Shown here: one piece after another, positions 58,457 to 64,000 of the stretch
Layout: every line of letters starts with the position of its first letter
How positions within the stretch are numbered: the first letter of the stretch is position 1
Assembly (NCBI GenBank): GCA_965246805.1
Contig: CBDFFO010000006.1
Coordinates: 124,001-188,000, forward strand
DNA from: Schlegelella_A sp965246805
GTDB lineage: Bacteria > Pseudomonadota > Gammaproteobacteria > Burkholderiales > Burkholderiaceae_C
Reading direction: 5' to 3'
DNA length: 64,000 nt
Notes under the pieces: model-generated
Database searches by the model: none
What the model was told of the DNA's origin: nothing
The model's input: only the letters and a program-made list of their open reading frames with translations
Program-made: the position numbers and the translations under genes

Positions 58457-60316
58457 ATGTCTGCTTCGTCCCCCGGCCGCCTGCGCAGAGGTTTTCGCGC
58501 CTTCTGGTGGTTCCTCGACGCCACCCGCCGCGCGTTCTTCACGCTGTTGTTCTGGCTCGTGCTGGGGATCATCGTGTTCGCGATGTTCCACAGCGGCGCG
58601 GCCGTGCTTGCCGACAAGACCGCGCTGGTGCTGAACCTCGAAGGCGTGATCTCCGAGCAGAAGGCGGGCACCTTGCGCTCGAGCGCCATCGAGCAACTGA
58701 GCGGCAGCGAGGGGGCGAGGAACACGCAGCTGCGCGACGTGCTCTCGGTCGTCGAGGCTGCGACCGTCGATCCGAAGGTCGCGCGCATCGTCGTCATCCT
58801 CGACGAGATGCAGGGCACCGGCCTCGCCTCGCTGCACGAGATCGGCGCTGCACTCGACCGGTTCAAGGCGGCCGGCAAACAGGTCGTGGCCTGGGGCTCG
58901 AGCTATGACCAGCGTCAGTACTACATCGCGTCGCGCGCCGACGAGGTCTACCTGCATCCGTTCGGCAGCGTGTTGCTCGAAGGCTTCGGCCGGCATCGCA
59001 ACTACTACAAAGACGCGCTCGACAAGCTCGGCGTGAACGTGAACCTGATCCGTGTCGGCACCTACAAGAGCGCTGCCGAACCGTACATCGCCAACGGCCC
59101 GTCGCCGGCCGCGGCCGAAGCCGACACGGTGCTCTACAACGACCTGTGGTCGAGTTACCTGAGCAGCGTCGAGCAGGCACGCAAGCTCGCGCCCGGCACG
59201 ATCATGAAGGGCATCGACGAAGCGCCCGAGCAACTCGCCGCGGTGAACGGCGACATGGCCAGGCTCGCGCTCAAGTTCAAACTCGTCGATGGCCTCAAGA
59301 CGAAGGACGAGCTGCGCACGATGATGATCGAGCGCGGCGCGCGCGACGACGAGGGCAAGACCTTCCGGCAGGTCTCGTTCGACGCCTACCTCGCGCGCCA
59401 GAAGCCCAAGCTCTTCGGCGACGCGGTCGGCGTGGTGGTGGCCGAAGGCGAGATCGTCGAAGGCACCGCGCCGGCCGGCGCGATCGGTGGCGTCTCGACC
59501 GCAGCGCTGATCCGCCGGGCCCGGGAGAACGATGCGATCAAGGCGATCGTGCTGCGTGTCAACTCGCCCGGCGGCAGCGTGTTCGCTTCCGAGCTCGTGC
59601 GCCGCGAGCTCGAGCTCGCGCGTGCCGGTGGCAAGCCGGTCGTGGTGTCGATGGGCGACTTGGCGGCCTCTGGCGGCTACTGGATCTCAACCGCGTCCGA
59701 CGAGGTCATCGCCGACCCCGGCACCATCACCGGCTCGATCGGCGTGTTCGCGCTGTTGCCGACCGTCGACAAAACCCTCGACAAGATCGGCGTTCACACC
59801 GAAGGCGTCACCACCACGTGGCTGCGCGACGCCGGCGACCCCCGCCTGCCGCTCGACCCGCGCTTCGCAGCGTTGTTGCAGACGACGGTGAATCACACCT
59901 ACGCCGACTTCATCGGCCGCGTCGCCGCGGCGCGCAAGACCACCCCGGAGAAGATCGATGCCATCGGCCAAGGCCGCGTTTGGACCGGCGCGCAGGCGAA
60001 GGAGCGCGGTCTGGTCGATCGCCTCGGCGGCTTCGACGACGCGCTTCAGTCGGCCGCGGGGAGGGCCAAGCTCGCCAAGGGTTACCGCGTTGCCTACATC
60101 GAGCGTGAGCCGGGCAAGTGGGCGCGCGTGTTGAACATGCTCAACGGCACGATCGGCGCGGCGATGGGCGATCGGCTGAACCTCGTGGCGAGCGCGGCCG
60201 GGCTGACACCGCAGGTCGCACGCGAGATGACCCGAGAGCTCGGCTGGGTCGCCGACATCGCCGACAGGCGCAAGCCCTTCAGCGCGGTCGCGCACTGCTT
60301 CTGCGCGGCGCCCTAA
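58457..60316 (+). CDS. sppA: Signal peptide peptidase SppA, 67K type
   Basis: This 619-residue inner-membrane serine protease degrades signal peptides after their release. One N-terminal membrane helix (AFFTLLFWLVLGIIVFAMF) is followed by two S49 domains. The catalytic Lys204 (RVGTYKSAAEPY) lies in the first and the nucleophile Ser405 (MGDLAASGGYWIS) in the second, matching the E. coli Lys209/Ser409 dyad. The last 15 residues (FSAVAHCFCAAP) are unlike the family. The start is the only ATG close to the basic-hydrophobic N-terminus. The upstream 243 bases separate it from the divergent nuclease gene; I see no strong promoter match there. Confidence 0.94.
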   Translation: MSASSPGRLRRGFRAFWWFLDATRRAFFTLLFWLVLGIIVFAMFHSGAAVLADKTALVLNLEGVISEQKAGTLRSSAIEQLSGSEGARNTQLRDVLSVVEAATVDPKVARIVVILDEMQGTGLASLHEIGAALDRFKAAGKQVVAWGSSYDQRQYYIASRADEVYLHPFGSVLLEGFGRHRNYYKDALDKLGVNVNLIRVGTYKSAAEPYIANGPSPAAAEADTVLYNDLWSSYLSSVEQARKLAPGTIMKGIDEAPEQLAAVNGDMARLALKFKLVDGLKTKDELRTMMIERGARDDEGKTFRQVSFDAYLARQKPKLFGDAVGVVVAEGEIVEGTAPAGAIGGVSTAALIRRARENDAIKAIVLRVNSPGGSVFASELVRRELELARAGGKPVVVSMGDLAASGGYWISTASDEVIADPGTITGSIGVFALLPTVDKTLDKIGVHTEGVTTTWLRDAGDPRLPLDPRFAALLQTTVNHTYADFIGRVAAARKTTPEKIDAIGQGRVWTGAQAKERGLVDRLGGFDDALQSAAGRAKLAKGYRVAYIEREPGKWARVLNMLNGTIGAAMGDRLNLVASAAGLTPQVAREMTRELGWVADIADRRKPFSAVAHCFCAAP

Positions 60317-60325
60317 CGCGTCTCG

Positions 60326-60342
60326 CTTCCGCCTCGCGGAAG
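60326..60342 (+). other. Short perfect hairpin between sppA and rep
   Basis: CTTCCGC (60326-60332), loop CTC, GCGGAAG (60336-60342). It stands ten bases after the sppA stop, inside the 64-base gap. No T-run follows, so it is not a classical intrinsic terminator, but it could protect the sppA message end. Confidence 0.45.
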
Positions 60343-60380
60343 GGCGGCGCGGCGCGCGCCACGTTCCGGTCGCCGATCCG

Positions 60381-62561
60381 ATGAGCACGCCGTCTCTCAA
60401 CACCGCGCAGATGGAAGCGGTGCACTACCTCGGCGGCCCGTGCCTGGTGCTGGCGGGCGCCGGCTCGGGCAAGACGCGCGTCATCACGCACAAGATCGCG
60501 CGCCTGCTGCAGGCCGGTCTCGAGCCGTCGCAGATCGCCGCCATCACGTTCACCAACAAGGCCTCGCAGGAGATGCGCGAGCGCTCGAAGGCGCTCGTCG
60601 GCCCGCGCGCCGCGCAGAAGCTCGCGGTCAGCACCTTCCACTCGCTCGGCGTTCGCATCCTGCGCACGCATGGCGAACACCTCGGCCTCAAGCCGCGCTT
60701 CAGCATCTTCGACAGCGACGACGTGCTCGGCATCCTGAAAGACGCCGGCGCGACGACCGACAACGCCATCGCACGGCGCTGGCAATGGGCCATCAGCGGC
60801 TGGAAGAACCAGGGCTGGGGCAGCGCCGAGGCCGAAGCGGCGGTCGACGGCATGGCCGCGTCGTCGAGCGCCGAGAGTTCGGCGTCGCGCGCCGACCTGC
60901 TCGTCGCGGCGCGCGTGATGAAGCGCTACGAAGAACGGCTCACGGCCTACCAGGCCGTCGACTTCGACGATCTCATCGTGCTGCCCGCGAAGCTGCTGCA
61001 GCGCGACGAAGACGTGCGCGAGGCTTGGCAGAAGACGTTCCGCCACGTGCTGGTCGACGAGTACCAGGACACCAACGCCGTTCAATACGAGATGCTGAAG
61101 CTGCTGACCGGCAGCGACGCGATGTTCACGGTGGTCGGCGACGACGACCAGAGCATCTACGGCTGGCGCGGCGCGACGCTCGAGAACCTGCGCCGCCTGC
61201 CGCAAGACTTTCCGCACCTCCGGGTGATCGCCCTCGAACAGAACTACCGCTCGACCGGTTCGATCCTGCGCGCCGCCAACGCGTTGATCGCGAACAACCC
61301 GAAGCTGTACGAGAAAAAGCTCTGGAGCGCTCTGGGCGATGGCGAACCGGTGATGGTGATCGACTGCGACAGCGAAGAGCACGAGGCCGAACGGGCGGTG
61401 GCGCGCATCAAGCTGCTGCGCAACGCGGGTGGTACCGCGGCGGCGGAAGCGACCTCGAAAGACGTCGAGGCAAGCGGCCAAGCAAGCGTCGAGGCAAGCG
61501 TCGAAGCGACCGCGAGCACCGTGGCGTATCGCGACTTCGCGGTACTCTATCGCGCCAACCACCAGGCGCGCGTGTTCGAGCAGGCGCTGCGCCGCGCGGC
61601 GATTCCGTATCGCGTATCGGGTGGGCAGAGCTTCTTCGACCGTGCCGAGATCCGCGACCTCTGCGCGTGGCTGCGGCTGCTCGTCAACAACGACGACGAC
61701 CCGGCGTTCCTGCGCGCCGTGGGCACGCCCAAGCGCGGCATCGGTCCGCAGACGCTGACGACGCTCGGCCAGTTCGCCAGCCGCTGGAAAACGAGTCTCT
61801 TCGAAGCGCTCTTCGCCGATTCGCTCGCGAGCGTGCTGAGCACGCGTGCCGTCGGCTCACTGCACGAATTCGGTCGCTATGTGAACGACCTGGAATACCG
61901 CGCCCGCCATACGACGGGCGCCGAAGACGCGAAGACGTTCCTGCTCGAATGGCTGCACGCGATCGGCTACGAGGCCCACCTCCACGACGGCGCCGACAGT
62001 CCCGCGCTTGCGACCAGCCGCTGGGTCAACGTCATCGACTTCATCGACTGGATGGCCAGGCGCTGCGGCGGCGAGCTCACGAACGACGGCAGCGGCACCG
62101 TCGAAAACGAAGCGAAGAGCGTGCTCGAGGTCGCACAGGCGATCTCGGTGATCGCGAGCCTGGCCGAGCGCAAGGACGAGCAGAACGTGGTCACGCTCTC
62201 GACCCTGCACGCGGCCAAAGGGCTCGAGTGGCCGCACGTGGTGCTGGCGGGCGTGAACGAGGGCGCGTTGCCGTTCAGCAGCGAAGACGAGGAAACGAGC
62301 GCGACGCGGCTCGAAGAGGAACGGCGGTTGATGTACGTCGGCGTCACGCGCGCGCGTCACACGCTCGTCGTCAGCACGCTCAATCGTCGCAAGCGCGGGC
62401 GCAAGATCGTCGCTGGTGTGCCGAGCCGTTTCATCGGCGAGATGAAGCTCGACGAGCAGAAGGCGTCAGTCCACGGCGACCCGCGCGCGCGACTCAAGGC
62501 GTTGCGGGACGCCGCGGCCGAGCGCGCCGCGAAGGTGGTGGTGGCCGACCCGACGCGGTGA
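60381..62561 (+). CDS. rep: UvrD/Rep-family ATP-dependent DNA helicase
   Basis: This 726-residue superfamily 1A helicase has motif I GAGSGKT (26-32), Ia ITFTNKASQEMRER, II HVLVDEYQDTN, III VVGDDDQSIYGWRGA, IV ALEQNYRSTGSILRAAN, V TLHAAKGLEWPHVVL and VI EEERRLMYVGVTRARHTL. Motif layout and the absence of a long C-terminal tail favour Rep over UvrD. A low-complexity insertion of about 30 residues (near 350-380) is unusual and lies on the surface of the 2A domain. It unwinds 3'-5' at replication forks or repair gaps. No partner gene is adjacent. Confidence 0.92.
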   Translation: MSTPSLNTAQMEAVHYLGGPCLVLAGAGSGKTRVITHKIARLLQAGLEPSQIAAITFTNKASQEMRERSKALVGPRAAQKLAVSTFHSLGVRILRTHGEHLGLKPRFSIFDSDDVLGILKDAGATTDNAIARRWQWAISGWKNQGWGSAEAEAAVDGMAASSSAESSASRADLLVAARVMKRYEERLTAYQAVDFDDLIVLPAKLLQRDEDVREAWQKTFRHVLVDEYQDTNAVQYEMLKLLTGSDAMFTVVGDDDQSIYGWRGATLENLRRLPQDFPHLRVIALEQNYRSTGSILRAANALIANNPKLYEKKLWSALGDGEPVMVIDCDSEEHEAERAVARIKLLRNAGGTAAAEATSKDVEASGQASVEASVEATASTVAYRDFAVLYRANHQARVFEQALRRAAIPYRVSGGQSFFDRAEIRDLCAWLRLLVNNDDDPAFLRAVGTPKRGIGPQTLTTLGQFASRWKTSLFEALFADSLASVLSTRAVGSLHEFGRYVNDLEYRARHTTGAEDAKTFLLEWLHAIGYEAHLHDGADSPALATSRWVNVIDFIDWMARRCGGELTNDGSGTVENEAKSVLEVAQAISVIASLAERKDEQNVVTLSTLHAAKGLEWPHVVLAGVNEGALPFSSEDEETSATRLEEERRLMYVGVTRARHTLVVSTLNRRKRGRKIVAGVPSRFIGEMKLDEQKASVHGDPRARLKALRDAAAERAAKVVVADPTR
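61464..61508 (+). repeat. Short direct repeats inside rep
   Basis: GTCGAGGCAAGCG occurs at 61464-61476 and 61488-61500, with a partial third copy, GTCGAAGCG, at 61500-61508. The coding result is a low-complexity Glu/Ala/Ser run (VEASGQASVEASVEAT). The 24-base period preserves the frame, so copy-number change would only lengthen or shorten the linker. Confidence 0.75.
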
Positions 62562-62601
62562 TCACGGCCAGACCGATGAGGCCGCTCACCGGCGGTGATC
62601 G

Positions 62602-63450
62602 TCACATGCCCTTGAACAGACCGGCGTAGCTGCGGCTCACCTCGAGCTTCTCGTTCAGCCCTTTCACCGCCACCAGCTGCCGGCCTCGAAAGTCGCGCGA
62701 GACGCCCGAGATCGCGCGGGCGTTGACGAGCGTCGAGCGATGGATCTGCCAGAACTGCTCGGCGTCGAGCTCTTCGACCAGCTCCTTGATCGGCTTCCTG
62801 ATCAGCGCTTCGATCGTCGCCGTCTGCACGCGGGTGTACTTCTCGTCGGAGATGAAGAACAGCACGTCCTCGACCGGAATCATCTGGATGTTAGAACCGA
62901 CGGTCGCCTGGATCCACTTCAACTGCGGCGCCGCGCCCGGGTTCATCTTGGTGGCGAGCTTCTGCAGCAGTTGCTGCATGCCGCTCGCATCGGGCGCCTC
63001 GTCGGCGGTGCGCTCGGCCAGGCGTTTTTGCAGGCGCTGCACCGTCACAAGCAGGCGCTCGCGCTCGGCCGGTTTCAGCACGTAGTCGACCGCGCCATGC
63101 TCGAAGGCCTCGACCGCGTACTGGTCGTAGGCGGTGATGAACACCACCTCGCATCCGCGCCAGCCATCGGTCGGCGCACCCTCAGCGTGGTTCGGTCTAT
63201 CGGCGCCGTGCTCGTCGATCGGCAACTGAGCGATCGCGCGCGCCGCCTCGATACCCGTCATGCCCGGCATGCGGATGTCGAGGAAGACGAGATCGGGGTG
63301 ATGCTGCTCGGTGAGCGCGACGGCCTCCGCGCCGTTCTTCGCTTCGCCGACGATCTCGAGTTCCGGCCACACCTCCGTCAGGCGGGCGCGGAGCTGCTCG
63401 CGCAGCAAGCGTTCGTCGTCGGCGATCACCGCGCGCGCCGCAACGCTCAT
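62602..63450 (-). CDS. LytTR-family response regulator
   Basis: This 282-residue regulator has an N-terminal receiver domain with acidic pocket Asp11-Asp12, phosphoacceptor Asp58 in DLVFLDIRMPGMTG, conserved Thr in VVFITAYDQYAVEAF and Lys in YVLKPAERERLL. The C-terminal LytTR DNA-binding domain has YTRVQTATIEALIRKPIKEL and QIHRSTLVNARAI. An insertion of about 15 residues (PIDEHGADRPNHAEG) interrupts the receiver after helix 3. It resembles AlgR. It lies downstream of its likely partner kinase, with a dispersed repeat between them. Confidence 0.92.
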   Translation of the reverse strand: MSVAARAVIADDERLLREQLRARLTEVWPELEIVGEAKNGAEAVALTEQHHPDLVFLDIRMPGMTGIEAARAIAQLPIDEHGADRPNHAEGAPTDGWRGCEVVFITAYDQYAVEAFEHGAVDYVLKPAERERLLVTVQRLQKRLAERTADEAPDASGMQQLLQKLATKMNPGAAPQLKWIQATVGSNIQMIPVEDVLFFISDEKYTRVQTATIEALIRKPIKELVEELDAEQFWQIHRSTLVNARAISGVSRDFRGRQLVAVKGLNEKLEVSRSYAGLFKGM

Positions 63451-63460
63451 TGGGTTACCT

Positions 63461-63539
63461 CCGCGCTGAGCGCCCCGGTACTGCCCGAGGACCCGAAGGG
63501 GCCTCTTCGTGGCACTTGGCGGCCCTGCAGGCTCATGCC
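63461..63539 (-). repeat. Dispersed repeat, copy B, at the 3' end of the kinase gene
   Basis: This is the second copy of the element at 10109-10187, in the same orientation. On the minus strand it also begins GCATGAGCC, with TGA the stop of the kinase gene. It then shows the same core (plus strand CCCGAGGACCC, then GAAGGGGCCTCTTCGTGGC), followed by the CGCTCAGCGC segment. It lies between the kinase and the LytTR gene, where it would be transcribed within the operon. Confidence 0.7.
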
Positions 63540-64000
63540 TCGGCGCCTTCGCGTGCCTGCGCCACGTAAGGCACGGTCAGCGTCACGAGGGTGCCGCTCG
63601 GGGTGTTCTCGGTGATGGTCATCGACGCGCGGTTTCCATAGACGAGTTGCAGGCGTTCGCGGATGTTGTTGAGTCCGATGCCGGTGCCCTGCGTGGCGGC
63701 CTTGCCGAAACCGAGGCCGGTGTCGCAGACCGTGACCGCGAGCTTGCCATGAACGATCTCCGCCTTCACCTTCAGCACGCCGCCTTCGGCCTTCGGCTCG
63801 AGCCCGTGCTTGATCGCGTTCTCGACCAGTGACTGGATCATCATCGACGGGAACTCGGCCGAGAGCAAGCCCTCGGGCACGTCGATCTCGGTCTGCAGCC
63901 GGTCTTCCATGCGGACCTTCAGGATCGCGAGGTAGGGCCGGATCACCGCCATCTCGCGGCCGAGGTTGTGCGCGCCCGGCTTCGAGTCGCGCAGTGTCGG
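63533..64000 (-). CDS. Sensor histidine kinase (LytS/AlgZ type), 5' end missing
   Basis: Only the C-terminal 155 residues lie in the window; the frame is open to base 64000. They start in the His_kinase domain (LRDSKPGAHNLGREMAVIRPYLAIL) and run through the ATPase domain: N box PSMMIQSLVENAIKHGLEP, G1 VCDTGLGFG and G2 GTGIGLNNIRERLQLVYG. The phospho-accepting His and sensor part are beyond the edge. It ends 83 bases before the LytTR regulator gene and would phosphorylate its Asp58. The pair resembles AlgZ/AlgR, which control surface polysaccharide or type IV pili in relatives, but the targets here are unknown. Confidence 0.9.
   Translation of the reverse strand, partial: PTLRDSKPGAHNLGREMAVIRPYLAILKVRMEDRLQTEIDVPEGLLSAEFPSMMIQSLVENAIKHGLEPKAEGGVLKVKAEIVHGKLAVTVCDTGLGFGKAATQGTGIGLNNIRERLQLVYGNRASMTITENTPSGTLVTLTVPYVAQAREGAEA

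Noticed and set aside
58214..59233. 340-codon N-terminal extension of the ExeM-like gene
   Set aside because: The extension is antisense to sppA and has no family similarity, while ATG 58213 begins a typical signal peptide.
60319..60345. Hairpin after sppA as an intrinsic terminator
   Set aside because: The stem is only 7 base pairs and no T-run follows on either strand; kept only as a short hairpin.

Overview
The window is high-GC DNA, densely coding on both strands. It looks like a chromosomal segment of a betaproteobacterium of the order Burkholderiales, probably the Rubrivivax/Leptothrix/Rhizobacter-type lineage. The pointers are a methionine synthase split into two genes, DUF3108 and DUF3567 proteins, a TorF-like porin-glnK-amtB cluster, the betaproteobacterial type of GshA, a PhaM-like granule protein, and PEP-CTERM sorting. 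This assignment is inference from gene content. No tRNA, rRNA, CRISPR array, prophage or insertion sequence was recognised. No gene-free stretch exceeds 300 bases.

Layout: 1-1151 holds two TPM-domain genes (the first is cut by the window edge). 1117-4313 is a head-to-head glycerol catabolism pair, glpD and glpK. 4336-12059 (minus strand) carries a DUF418 membrane protein, a frameshifted DUF3237 gene and a five-gene peptide-type ABC importer. 12129-18951 (minus) is a compact set: FAH-family hydrolase, TraB-family protein, PhaM-like protein and glycolate oxidase glcDEF, with several overlaps. 19001-24795 (plus) has a DUF3108 protein, a DUF3567 gene broken by an in-frame amber codon, and the split metH. 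A S-adenosylhomocysteine (SAH) riboswitch lies only before the second metH half. 25066-28621 is a DUF1800 lipoprotein plus a Tat-exported DUF1501 protein. 28690-30213 is comM. 30492-33191 is a nitrogen-responsive porin-glnK-amtB operon behind a consensus sigma-54 promoter.

33488-37948 contains gshA and gshB, separated by two c-type cytochrome genes on the other strand. 38067-40067 is an ABC-F ATPase. 40072-43928 (minus) is a Wzz/Wza-like polysaccharide export pair. 44099-45480 is an acetyltransferase overlapping an aldose epimerase. 45546-52996 is the complete F1Fo ATP synthase operon atpIBEFHAGDC, ending in a terminator. 53052-60316 has cardiolipin synthase, a PEP-CTERM protein, a large secreted nuclease-like protein and SppA. 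60381-62561 is a Rep-type helicase. 62602-64000 (minus) is a LytTR regulator and its histidine kinase (cut by the edge).

Most of the window is core metabolism and energy conservation: glycerol and glycolate oxidation feeding the quinone pool, proton-driven ATP synthesis, ammonium sensing and uptake, glutathione and methionine synthesis. The less ordinary material is regulatory or structural: the riboswitch with two possible alternative pairings, a roughly 80-base repeat present twice at gene 3' ends, an 18-base palindrome carrying the stop codons of two convergent genes, a long pyrimidine tract before atpE, and three genes with lesions or odd starts that may be real decay or draft-assembly errors. 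I did not find a clearly new multi-gene system.
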